DNA of 64,000 nucleotides. It comes from AM-0621 sp964573505 (GTDB taxonomy: Bacteria; Planctomycetota; Planctomycetia; Planctomycetales; Planctomycetaceae). Positions 24,812 to 37,600 of this stretch are shown here, piece by piece. The notes below the pieces were generated by a model. The model was given only the letters and a program-made list of their open reading frames with translations. It had not been told where the DNA came from and did not search any database. A program made the position numbers and the translations under genes. The DNA lies in assembly GCA_964573505.1 (NCBI GenBank), contig CAZNMS010000003.1:4558-68557 (forward strand), written 5' to 3'. Within the stretch, counting starts at the first letter, position 1, and every line of letters starts with the position of its first letter.

Positions 24812-24992
24812 GCCTCATACTCCCATGACCCTGACGGGCTCTGATCGCACTTCGTTCTTGTCAGTCCATTTCGCGTCCTTGCGAAAGGGGCGGGATGATA
24901 GCGCCGCCCCTCTGAGGCACCAAGACAGCTTATTCCCGTGCGAAACCGCAGCTTGATGCGCTGAGTCGAGCGTTTTTCGAGGGTACGGCAAA

Positions 24993-25109
24993 ACTTCGCC
25001 CCCGGCCTTGTGCCGGGGGTTCAACGGCTTTTGCGCTACTACGATCGAGGGCAAATTCCAGTAGCGCAAAGGCCGCTAAACCCCTGGGACAAGCCCAGGG
25101 GCGAATTAA
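24993..25109. repeat. three-part palindromic element, copy 1
   Basis: The element is a hairpin CCCCCGGCCTTGTGCCGGGG, a central inverted repeat (CGGCTTTTGCGCTACT and AGTAGCGCAAAGGCCG), and a second hairpin CCCCTGGGACAAGCCCAGGG. The right half is an approximate reverse complement of the left, so the whole is also one large palindrome. A second copy lies at 59953-60072, almost exactly bracketing the giant gene and the DUF1559 gene. Confidence 0.8.
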
Positions 25110-25346
25110 TCACAGCCTCGGAGAGGCAAGCTACGCGGACCGACTCGCGGCAAACGTGCGCAACCCGGCATAGCCGCGCGGGAGTGAGCGATCGACATAG
25201 GTCATGCAGCCGCCTGAGACTTTTGCCTCATCGGAAACGGTTAGCAGCTTTACGCAACCGGCATCCCTCGAAATCTCGATGACTAAACCGAGTTTGTGCC
25301 GCTGTGGCGCAAAAGAGTCGGATCGTATGTCGGCTTCCCCCTCTGA

Positions 25347-25523
25347 CTACGGGCTCCGCCTCGCTCTTCGGGTACGGATTGAGCAGTTCTTGCAGAGCGT
25401 CGGCTTATCGTCAGAGGCAGTCTTCTCGTCGTCAGTCGGATCAGCGTCGTGCGCATCAGGCACGAACTTTCGTCGGTCGCGTTTGCGACGATCGAAGTTC
25501 GGTGCCGTTGCTTTGTCTGTCAT
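25347..25523 (-). CDS. Possible small basic/acidic protein
   Basis: Open frame of 58 residues starting MTDKATAPNFDRRKRDRRK and ending with a cluster CKNCSIRTRRARRSP. Third-position GC preference looks similar to neighbouring genes, and the segment RRKRDRRK resembles nucleic-acid or lipid-binding basic stretches, but no family is recognisable. AGGA lies only about 3 nt before the ATG. It is upstream of and divergent from the giant gene. It may be a chance frame; I give it low weight. Confidence 0.3.
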   Translation of the reverse strand: MTDKATAPNFDRRKRDRRKFVPDAHDADPTDDEKTASDDKPTLCKNCSIRTRRARRSP

Positions 25524-25662
25524 AGTTCCTACATGACCGACGAGCCTCACTTCGTGCGCACCAATCCGATGTTGCGCGCAGAGCCTCTTCACGAGCAGTC
25601 GCTTCTTCATCGCTAGCTCCCCGTGCCTCGCTTCACACACCGTGATCGACTTCGAGGCTGAC

Positions 25663-28600
25663 ATGAGACTGCGCCATTGGCTGAGTGGGGTTGCTGCTGC
25701 ATTTCGTTGGACCAATCGAGTCAATCGTCGCACGCAGCGCAGATGGTTGCTTCCCGGCTTCGCGAAAGGACGCTTCGAGCGTCGCTCGGAGAGTCTTGAG
25801 CAGCGGCTGCTTCTATCCGGCGTATCGGTCGGGGACGGGCAGCGGTTCGGGACCGATGACGTCATTGCGGCTTTGCAGGTTGATTCTTATTCGCAAACGG
25901 CCGGCGCGGTTCTCTCCATTGAGATTGGAGGAATTGTTGCAGGCGCGGGCGTTGATGATCCGCTTGAGGGCTACGATCAGATCAATGTCTCCGGCGCGGC
26001 TCAGCTTGCGGGCACGCTCGAAGTGCAACTCGTTGACGGGTTCGTGCCCGAAGTCGGCGATACGTTCGACATCCTCAAGTTCGGCTCCGTCAGCGGGTCG
26101 TTTGATCTTGCGATCGGACTGTTCGGCATCGGCGACGGGACGATCTTCTTTGAAGTCGTGCAGCAACCCGATCGTCTGCAACTCGTTGCTCGGGCAATGG
26201 AGCAGCAAGATGTTGAAGTCGATGACCGAGATCCGTCGGTCAATAACGCGTTCGGCATGCTGCTGAATTCGAACTACTTCGGCTTCGATACGTTCACGAT
26301 CACAACGTCGCTCTCGATCGGCGAGTTCTTTCAAGCGTCGGGCACGATCACTCTCAAGAGCAGCAATGAGACCGTCACGCTTGCTGACGGCACCGCGATC
26401 AATGCCGATGTGATTCGCATCGGCGGCGACGACATCAATGCGTTTGCCGGAGTCGGCGGGCCGTACTTTGTTGATAGTGACGATGACGGCGACATCGACA
26501 GCGATGATGTGCCGAACGACGAAGCAACGGGGCTCGCCCTGCATGATGTCGACTTCGCACTCGCACTGCTGACGCCTGCCGAGTTACCGAGTGGCAGCGC
26601 GCCACTTCTGAGTTGGGCCGCGCTCAATGCGACGGCGAGCAAAGCCGAGTTCGTCGGCGTTGATGATGTCACGATCGAAGCGACGAACATTTCGGTCGCG
26701 ATGAATCTTGTGCGCGGTGATGTCACTCCGGCGGAAGCGCCGAGCAAAGTCGTCAACTTCGCGCAGCAACCGCTGAGCGTGCTGACCGCTCCCGGCAAGA
26801 CGATGTCGATCGCACATGACGGCTCGAAGGGCGAGCTGATGCAGGCGGTCGCTGACATCAATCTTGAAGTCGGCGAGTTCTTCTCGCTCGAAGGCCGAGT
26901 CGGCATCGAACGCTCGGCGAAGACCGTCGCGTTGTCTGATGGCTCGACGATCAATGGCGATGTGCTCGCGATCGGCGGCAAAGACATGACGGCCTTTGCG
27001 GGCATGAATGCCGGCAGCGCGGATGAACTCGGGCTCGTGCTCGATGATGTCGACTTCGGCTTAGCGATCGTGCGCGATCGCGATGATGCGTCGCGCGTCT
27101 TCCGCACTCTGCAAGCGGATGCCGGACTCGCGGATCTCGTCGGCATCGACAGTGTCGTCGCAACGGGCACTGAATTGAGTGTCGGCATCAATCGCGGGCC
27201 GTCGCTGACTGGTCCCGTTGCGGACTTCAAGACGACGCCGATCTCGCTGCCCGATGACATCTATGAGATCAATCTCGATGGCGCGAAAGGCCGACTCAAT
27301 CAAGTCGACGGACATCTGCACGTTGAGGTCGCGGACTTCTTGCAACTCGACGGTGACTTCGCGGTCGAGCAATCTCAGACAACGGTCACGCTCACTGACG
27401 GCAGCACGGTCGATGCTCAGAAACTGACGATCGGCGCGAATGACGCGTCGGCGTTCGTCGGGATGAACGCTGACGGAGACGATGCCATCGGGCTCGAACT
27501 TGAAGACGTCAGCTTCGGAGTCGCGCTGCTCAGCGATACTCAGCAATCGAGTCGGCAATGGATCGCAGCAAAAGGTTCTGCCGAGAGCGCGGAGTTCGTC
27601 GGCATTGATCCGCTGACGGTGCGCGCCGAAGAGTTGCAGTTCGAACTCAATCGCGCGGCGAAAGACGGCTCGCGCATCGACTATGTCGCGCACCCGCTGA
27701 CGATCCCGACGGGACCGAGCAGCGATGTCTCGATCGACTTCAACGAGTCGCGTGCTCGCGTTACCGGACATGCCGAACTCGCAATTGCCGAGAACGTCAC
27801 CGTTGAAGGCAATGTGTCAGTGACCTTTGAAGAGATCGTTTCGACGAATCCCGGAGTCATCGCGAGCAAGAAGACGACGCGCCGCGCGATCGTCGGCATC
27901 GGCGATGCGAACATCTTCGTCGGCGATCGCGGAAGCAGTGATGACGCTGTCGGGCTCAGCATCACGAACGCGCTCGGCGGCTTCGTCTATCAGCGCATTC
28001 AAGGTTCGACCGATCCGACCGAGAAGCCGACCGGCTATGCGATCAAAGCCGACGGCGACGTTGCTCTCGTCGGCATCGACGGAGTGACGGTCTCGGGCCG
28101 AGTCGGCATCGCGATGAATAAGACCGGCGCGGCACTCAATGAGGTCATCGAGTTCCCGAATGCGACGAACGGCGAGACGAAAGAGATTCTGCTCGGCTTC
28201 CCCGATTCGGATCCGCGCATCCTCGTGACGGGCAAAGGCGTTGATATTGATCTCGTCGGCGTTGCGAAGTTGAAGGGCGATATCGCGATCACTCCGACGA
28301 ATCCGGCAATGGCGGCTCAAGGCGCAGTGACCGGCACGAAGCTGCTGTTCGCGGCGAACAACGTCGAAGCGTTTCTCGGGTATGACGGCAAAGGACTCGC
28401 GATGAGCGGCGGCGAGTTCGGCGCGATCGTGATTTCGAACGGCGTGCAATCGCTCGGCAAAGGTTCGCCCGGCGGCATCGCGATCAAAGGCAAAGGCAGC
28501 GTTCGCACGGAGGGGCTCGATGTCACGCTGATTGGCGATGTCGACATCCTCGTGAATACGACCGGCGCGGCGATCGATGAGTCCGTCACGCAACTCGACG

Positions 28601-31600
28601 GCACCGTGATCGACGTCAAGTTCGATGCGGGCAATCGGATCTTCAAACTGTTCCCGAACAACTTCGATGTCGCGCTCGACGGCATCGTTGCGGACGGGCT
28701 CGATAGTCTCGGCGACTTGCTGAGCGGCATCGCAGCCGACTTGCAGCCCGAGTTCGATATCGACGGCGCGGTCATCAACGTCAACCCGCTGAGCATCCCG
28801 CTGCCGGGCACGAACATCTCGGTCGACGGCATCGTCGGCATCAGCAAGCTCGTGCGAATCGGCGACTTCATTAAGCACTATCTCGATCCGACGTTCCTGC
28901 CGAGCTTGCCCGCCGTCGTTTACGGCATCGACGGCCCGACGTTGCGCGGGCTCATCGACTACCTCAATGCGCAGTGGCTGCCGTCGCTCAAAGGCTTCAA
29001 TCCGGTCGACTTCAAAGGACTCGATTTCACATTCGACGATCAAGGCTTCTCGCTGACGTTCGATGCCGCGCCGACTTTCAATCAATCGGCGGACCTCAAC
29101 TTCGGAGCGGGACTAGATGCGCTCGGCGTCTCGTTCGATTCGAACGCCGCGATTGATCTCAATGTGAAGACCGACATCAGTCTCGACTTCGGCGTCAATT
29201 GGATCGACGGCTCATCGCGCTTCGACATCAACAAACTCGGACTGCAAGCAACGGCGAGCGCTGACGATCTCTTGCTGAGCGCAAAGGTCGGCCCGCTCAA
29301 AGTCGCGATCGGTGATCGCAACGCACAAATGGGGCACGTTTCAGCGGCGCTCGGCGGATCGGTTTCGTTCGTCAACGGCGAGTTCGATTTCACTCCCGGC
29401 ACGAACAGCATCTCGGCGGACTTGCCGCTCTACGCCTCATTGAGCGGAGTGACGCTCGGCGGAGTCAGTCCGCCGCGCTTGCTCGCCGACATGCAGTTCA
29501 CGGGCCCGAATCCCGACTTCAACATCGTGCCCGTCGACTTCGAGAAGTTGCTCGACTTCCGAAATCTCGGCATCGCGCAACTCGTGCAGATGTTTCCGGA
29601 CGTGCGCGACTTCTTATCGAGCGTCCTCAACGTCGACGCGCTGAGTACCAAGATTCCGTTCGTCGATGTCTCGCTCAATCAAGTGCTCGGCTTCGCAAAG
29701 GCGTTCGATACCGACGTCTTGCAGAAGCTGAATTTCAATCGGCCGCGCGTTGATCTGCTGACGGGACTGACGGGCTCGATCGCCGCGAATTCAAAGCTCT
29801 TCACAGCGCTCGGTGCGAACTTCACGAGCGACCTCATCGGGCAAGACCTTTCGATTCTCGCACCGGACGGTTCGCTTACCGCGACCTATCGCATCGCCGC
29901 GATCCCGAACGCGACAACGCTCGAACTCGAAGTGCCTGCAACGGCGGCCGTCACCGACAAACTGTTCGTCGTGCATCGTCCGATCGAGCCCATTCAAACG
30001 CTGCAAGAGTTCGTCGTCGCGATTAACGCAGCGGGCATTCTGCCGCCGGGCTTCAACGTTGCGTTCGATCCGGTGACGCAAGTCTTCTCGATTCCACTCG
30101 GCTTCAAAGGCACATTGCCCGCAGTGAATGCACCGCTCGATTTCGGCTTCGACTTCGGCGATGCACTCGCACTGGAGACAACTGGCACCGGGCAAGTCAA
30201 CGCGGGAGTCGAGGGCAGTCTTGCGATCTATGTTGATCTCGACGGGCAGACGGACGTCGCGCCGAGCGGCTCCGTAACGGCGGGCAGCAACGTGCTGAGT
30301 GTCGCTGCTGACTTCTTCCGATCGGACATGCTGCAGCGCGAAGTGACGATCGACAGCACGAGCTACAAGATCGCGCGGATCATCGACGCGCGGCATGCGG
30401 AGCTTGATCGAGCTGCCGTTCGCTCGGCGGCGGACAAAGAAGTCACCGTGAAGAGCGGCATTGAGTTCGGCATTGCCGACGCGAAGCTCGCGGGCAATCT
30501 CGGACTTGCCGTCAACAACATGAGCGTTGCGGCGCAACTCGGCTTTCTCGGCATTACGGCCGGCGGTCCTCAATCGGGGATCAGCATCGACGGCTCTGCG
30601 AGTCTCTCGCTCGATCGACTGCCGGGTTCGGGCATCGCTGCCGATCGTCGCTTCTCGGTCAATGATCTCTTCAGCGGCGACGCGTTCGATGCGCTGCACT
30701 TCGACTTCGGCGGCAATGCGACCGCGCGGCTGAAAGGGCTCAAAGTTGATCCCGGCTTCGGTGCCGAATTGCCGATCGCTCCGAGTGCTGAGATCGCAAT
30801 CGCCGTGCAGAACTTTCTCGATCTGAGCAAGGTGCAGACGATCTTCTCGTCGCCGTCGTTGCCGTTCTCGCTCGATGTTGCGAAGCAGTTCAACAACATC
30901 ATTCCCGGCGCGGTCGTGCTCTCGTTGCCGGATCTCGGCAATGCGTTCGACTTCGCGAAAGTCGGACTCGTTGACATCGTTCACGGAGTGCAAGTCGGGC
31001 TCGACTTCCTCGATGCGGCGCTGATCGATCAGCCGTTCTACAACGTGCAATTGCCGATCATTAATCGCTCGCTCAAAGACGTCTTCGGCTTTGCCGGAGA
31101 CTTTGCGGCAAAGCTTGAGGGACTGTCTGCTGATCCCGAAGCCGCACTCGCTCAAGCAGAAGCGCTGATCGAAGCGGCGCTCGGACTGCTCGATAACAAC
31201 TTGCTCGACTTCAACGATCAGATCTTCGGATTGCGTCTGAACGGCAATGTCATCGACGTGCATTTGGGGCTCGGCGCGATCTTCTCTGACACGTTCGGCT
31301 TCGCGCTTGATCTCGGCACGTTGCTGCCCGGAGTGAACTCGGTCGGCATGCTGAGCGATCTCGTCAACGCCGACGGAGCAGTGACTCTTGAAGCGCTCGC
31401 GAAGCTCTCGATCGACGTCGGCATTCGCGCGGACTTAGCTGAGCCCGAGATCTTCCTCTACGACTACCGCACCGAGCGCGACATCAATCGCGACGTCTCG
31501 AATCTCATCTTCTCAAGCGTCTCTTTCCCCGCCGGTAGCAGCACGCTGAGCGAGACGCAGTACGCCAACATTCGCTCGCAGATGCAGAACGCGATCAACG

Positions 31601-34600
31601 CGGCGCTCGCGGGACAACCGGAAGGCGCACGCGTTGAGAAGCTCCGTGCAACAGTCGTCTCTGCGGTCAACGGAGCGAACGGAGCGAATGCCAATACCGA
31701 TTCAATCTACGGAGCGGGGCAGCTTGCCGGTCGTCGTCAAATGGCGATTCTCGCCGTGCAAGATCGACTGAGCCGCGAACTCGGCGTTGAAGTGACGTTG
31801 CTTGCGGGCGAGCAAGTCGTTGCCGCGAACTCGACCGAGATGAATCAGACGCGCGCCTTCAAAGAGGTGCGCGCGGTCGTTGCTGTTCCCGTCAGCGTCG
31901 AGCAAGCAACGGGCACGCATCTCACGATTGGAACGCGCATCGCGGGAGAGGGCCTCAATCTCGGCTTCGCGGTCGGCCCGATCTCGATGAGCGTCAATAA
32001 CGGCTACGCGGTGCTAGACGGAGACGGCGTTGCTGCAACGCGCGACTTCGCGCTGTTCACCGTCGCGGTCGATCAAACGTCGGGCACTCCGCATGACGAC
32101 GGCAAGTATCACATCCTCTCTGAGTCACTGTCGGAAAACTTACAGTTCTCAACGACGGGGCGGCTCGATGTGAATCTGCCGACGCAACTCAATCTCGGCG
32201 AACTGTCGTATGACCTCTCAGCGCCGATCCGTTTGCAGACGCCGCCTGAACTCGGATCGCTCGGCCTTTCGAATTTGTTGACGGGGCTCAGCGGCTTGCC
32301 AATTCCCGGCAACTTCCCAGCGCTCAACTTCACGCTGCCCGATATCCGCGCCGAGTTCACGCGATTGGGCGGCAGTTTGTCGCTCGTCTCGTTGCTGAAT
32401 GATCCGACGAAGATCTTTGACGGACTCGACTTCGCACTCGGGTCGCTCGAAGACATCTTCGACAAAGTGACTGGCGCGGACTTGCCGTTCCTCGGAGACA
32501 ACTTGCAGCAAGCGGCGCGGTTCATCAACGGGCTGCGCGCGGGGATTCTCAATCAACTGAAAGTGAATGTCGGCAGTCCCGATCAACTCATCGAAGACAT
32601 TCAACTGGCGCTGTTTCGAGCGTTCGGGCCGAACGGGCTCAACATTCTGAAAGACGTCTCGCTCGACGGACTCATCAATCTCGGTGACATCCCGATTCAG
32701 TGGCGCGACCTCAACGGCAACGTGCTCGGCGATTGGATCAAGAACGCGCAACTGCCCGACGGCTCGCTCGACTCGATTCAGTTCGGACTGCAACTCGGCG
32801 GCAAGCTTCTCAACACCGGCATTGATCTGCCGCTCGACATCGACTTGCCCGGCTTCCAATTCAACGTCAATGGCGGCTTCGGCCTCGAAATGGATTGGGG
32901 CTTCGACTTCGGCTTCGGCATCTCGGTCAGCGACGGCTTCTATGTCACAACGAAAGCCGACGAGAACGACCCCGAGTTCAAATTCTCCGTCGCCGCGTAT
33001 CTCGACGGCACGCCGAACACTCCGGGAGTGACGACGGCGTTTGTCGGCACGGCTCAGCTTGCGTTCTTCGATGCAACGATTCGCGACAACAACCGCGCGA
33101 ACGGCAAACCGAGCGGACTCGACGGCCTCTTGTCGCTCAATCTCAAAGGCAATGCCGCGCATCGGTTGACGATCAACGAACTGCAATCGCAACCGCTTGA
33201 GACGACCTTTAATCCGAACTTCGTCGTCGATGCCGGATTGAATCTCGCGGTCTCACTCGAGACGCCCGCTGCGTCGATGATGCCGAAGCTCAAGACGGAT
33301 CTCGTCGCGGACTTTGATTGGGATCTGAAGAACGGGCCGCAAGTGCCGCAGATCGACTTGCAGAACTTGCGCGTCAGCGTCGGCTCGATCGTCGCCGACT
33401 TTTTGCGACCGATCGCGCAACGCATTCAAGGCACGCTCGAGCCAATGCGCCCGTTGATCGACAAACTCACGCAAACGATTCCCGGTCTCGACCGCTTCTT
33501 GCCGGACGCGACCGTAATGGGACTCGTCAACTTGATCATGAAGGTGCAGGGCAAGCCCGCGATCAATTGGGACTTCGTCTATGCCGGCAAAGAGATGCTG
33601 CGACTCGTTGATCTCGTTGCCGCGATGCAAGCGGACGGAGAAATCTTGCTCGGCAGTTTGACCGGAATGGGCTTACCGAATCCCCGCGCGATCGCAGCGG
33701 CGTTCGATCTGAATTCGTTGCCCGCGAACTTCCGCAACGGCTTGCTCGACATTCAGCAGAAGTCAGTCGGACGCAGTCCGGTCGGCAGCACCGAACGCTC
33801 GGGCTTCAAAACGATCGAGTATCTGCGCGACATCAATAACTGGCTGAAGATCCTGCAAGGCGGCGATGCAACACTTTTTACATACGAGATGCCGCTGCTC
33901 GGTTTCAGTTCCGGCTTCGACGTGCCAATTGCGCGCGTCGGAGTCGATCGGCTTAACTTCGGAGTCGGTGCGAAAGGCAGCTTCAATGCCGCCGTTGATC
34001 TTGCATTCGGCTACGACACTTTCGGAGCCCGCGCGGCACTCTCGTCAAAGAACCCGCTCGACTTGCTCGACGGTTTTTACGTTGCCGACTTCTCGCTGCC
34101 GCAGTTCCGCAACTTTCAAGTCGTTGCTGGAACGGGCGGCGTCGAGAAAGACGAAGCGAAGATCGACTTGAGCATCGGTTTGAATGCGGGCGCTAGTTTC
34201 GCGGTAGTTCGCGGCGGCTTGAGCGGCAGCGTCAACTTCAAGTTCGGCGCCGATCTGCAAGACATCGCAAAGTCGAAGCTCATCAAAGACGCGAACGGCA
34301 ACGTCATCGGGGCGACCTACATCAGCGACGGCAAGATTCGCGGGTCCGAGTTCGACACGATGTACAACTATCAGAACGGCGGCTTCGCAAACCTCTTCAA
34401 CTTGCAGGGCGAAGCGAATGCTCGCGCGAGTGCTTACGTCGATGTCTACTACGTCCTCGATTGGGGCAACGTCTTCGATGCGACGCTCTTCAACACTCAG
34501 CTTTTCAAAGTCGATCACAAAGCTCCGCAAGTCGCTCCGACGCTCGCAACGAAAGTCGGCTCGACGCTCTACATCAACTCGGGATCGCGCGCCGGCGATC

Positions 34601-37600
34601 GCAAATACTTCAACACAAAAGACGGCAACGAAAAGTTCATCCTCAACGGCAGCGGCGGCACGGTGAATGTCGAGTTCGATGACTGGTATCAAACTTACTC
34701 GGGCATCACGCACGTCGTTGCGGATATGGGCGCGGGCAACGACGTCTTCGATGCAAGCCGTCTCAATGGAGTGACGGTCAACGTCACCGGCGGCGCGGGC
34801 AAAGACCGACTCTTCACCGGCAGCGCGGGCGGCACGCTCGACGGCGGCGCGGGCAAAGACGTGCTGACGGGCAAAGACGGTCCCGATGTGCTCATTGGCG
34901 GCGACGACAACGACCGCATCACTGCCGGTGACGGCAACGACAGTATTGATGCCGGAGCGGGAGACGATCGCATCGTCGCGGGTGCCGGAAATGACTCGGT
35001 CACTGCCGGTGACGGAGCAGATCGCATCACCGGCGACGCGGGCAACGATTCAATCGATGCCGGAGCCGGCGATGATCGCGTCACTGCCGGAGACGGGGAT
35101 GACACAATTCTTGCAGGTAGCGGAAATGACATCGTCTCGGGCGATCTCGGCAACGATGCGATAGGGGGCGGCGACGGCGATGACCGCATTACGGGCAACG
35201 ACGGCAACGACATCTTGTCCGGCGGCAGCGGCGTTGATCGGATCGAGGGCCAAAACGGCAACGACATGCTCGACGGAGGCGACGGCAATGACGCGCTCGA
35301 CGGAGACGCGGGCGACGATTCGATCTTCGGCGGTGCGGGTTCGGATCTCATCAATGCCGATGCCGGCAACGATCTCGTTGATGCCGGTGCTGACGATGAC
35401 CGCATCAACGGCAGCGACGGCGACGACTCATTGAGTGGCGGCAGCGGAGCCGACTGGATCGAAGCCGGTCGCGGCAACGATCAATTGTCGGGCAACGGCG
35501 GCAATGACTTGCTCGTCGCGGGTATCGGCAACGACGTGCTCGACGGCGGCAGTGACGACGATCATCTGCTGACCGGTGACGGAGACGATACGGCGCGCGG
35601 CGGTGACGGAGCGGACTCGCTCAGCGGCACGAAAGGCAACGACGTTCTCTCCGGTGACGGCGGCAACGACACCATTGAAGGCGATGCCGGCAACGACTGG
35701 ATCGACGGCGGCGACGGCGATGATCAACTCAGTGATTCAGCGGGCAACGACACTCTCGGCGGCGGTCGCGGCAACGATGCCGTCAACGGAGCGCAGGGCG
35801 ACGACGTCTACTTCTTCGTCAACAACTGGGGCGACGATCTGCTGTCGGACTTCAGCGGCTTCACAACGTTCGACTTCAGCGCGGTCGCAACTCCGACGGT
35901 CAGCAACATCACTCCCGCATTCAATGAGGTCGTAAGCAGTAGCGGTGATCGAGCTCGCTTGAGCAACTCGCCGGTCGTCAGTCTCGTGCTCGGCAGCGGC
36001 AACGATTCGCTCTTCGTGCGCGATCATCTCAATCGCGCGTTCAACGTTCGCGATGTCGGCGGCAACGACACTTACGAACTCACTCTCGGACAACCGACGG
36101 CGGCGCGCAGCGTTGCGATCGACGATCAATCCGGCGGCAACGCGCTCCGCATCGAGCAGATCGCGGCGACCGCGCCACTCGGCATCAGCTCTCAATTACT
36201 GACGAACGGCAAAGAGTCGGTCACGTTCAGCAATACGTTCCGCACGCTCGATGTCTTCGGCAGCGGAGCCCGCTTTGACGGCTCAGCCGTTGATGCACTC
36301 GGCGGCGGTCTCGTCATCGCAGCGATCCCCGGCGCGACGCAGATCAACGTGCCGTATGAGTTCCGAGCAACGGGCTCGTCGATTGATCTGCAAGCACCGC
36401 TCAGCGCGCCGGCAATCACGCTCGAATCGTTCGCGACTCTCGACATTGATCAGCGACTCAACGCGAAGCAGAACGGCTATATCGACGCTCGCGTCTACGG
36501 TGACAGCAGCAACATTCTGCTCAACGAAACGCTCACGGTGAGTGCCGGAGCCGATTTAAACGGCGGCGGTGCCGGATGGATGCGACTCACTGCACCGGAC
36601 GGTTCGATCTCGCCGCGCTTCGGCACGTCGATCATTGGCACGAGCAGCACGCTCATGCTCACTGCCGGCGGTTCTGCCGGTGCGTCACATGAGCCGCTCG
36701 AGACCCGCGTTGCGCGACTGCATGCCGTCACATCGCTCGGCGGCAGCGGTTCGGTCATTGTGCATGAAGCCGACGATCTCGCGCTGACCGCGCAGGGACA
36801 TTTCAGTCCGACAAACAACAATGGGCTCGTCATCAACCCGAGCTATCAATGGCTCGCCGCTGCCAATTGGGACAACTCGCTCTCGGATGATTGGCGCGAC
36901 GAACTCGTTGACGGCATCGACCGCTTCGCCGTCGCAACGGGCAACGGTTCGATCGACATCTCGCTCGCGGCACCGGGATCAGTGCTCACTCTGACCGACG
37001 CGGAAGTCATCGCACGACGGAACGGCGACGACATCGCGCTGACCGCTGACGACTTCGAGTTCGTCTCCGGCGAGAACCGCATCAACGGAACCGGCGAACT
37101 CAACATCCGCGCGACGACGGACGCGCAGAGCTATCGCATCGGCTCTGCTGCCGAGCACAGCGCGGGCAGCGATCTCACTCCGCTGCAGCGCGATGAGTTC
37201 GTTGATCTCGGAGTTCGAGACTTCGCAGCGATTGGCGACAACTTCGAGCACGTTGCGATCGGTCATCGCTCGTCCGCGAACACAATGCTCATCGGCGACG
37301 TTTCAGATGCGCCGACGCTCAAGTCGACGAGCACTCCGCGCTCGGATGCGGCGGCGCTACGCAACTCAACGACGTTCTTCGCCAACACAATCACTGTTGC
37401 GGGCGTCGTTCAAGCTCCCATTGATCGAGTCGCGTTCAACGCGTTCCGCGCTGAGATTCAAAACAAGAATTTGCATCTGCCGCTCGGAGCACCGGACTCG
37501 GGAGTCAGCGGTCGCGAAGTGGCGTTCAATCTCAATGAGCAACTGCTCGTCACCGGCTTCGTCAACGGTTCGCAACTCGTCGACATCGACATCACTGATT

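Larger units (their letters stand above)
24812..25662. other. long intergenic region upstream of the giant gene
   Basis: About 850 bp separate the TPR gene from the divergently transcribed giant gene. It holds a structured repeat at 24993-25109, a possible 58-codon frame at 25347-25523 on the minus strand, and otherwise no recognisable feature. The promoter of a 33-kb gene should lie here; I could not identify a trustworthy -35/-10 pair by eye. Confidence 0.5.

Noticed and set aside
27817..31263. Minus-strand frames of 422 and 490 codons opposite the giant gene
   Set aside because: High GC at third positions leaves the opposite strand open by chance; the translations are Arg/Asp/Glu-rich shadows of the beta repeats.
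34790..35815. RTX region as an assembly artefact of tandem DNA repeats
   Set aside because: The nonapeptides differ from each other in codons and residues throughout, so the array is diverged and not a collapsed or expanded identical repeat.
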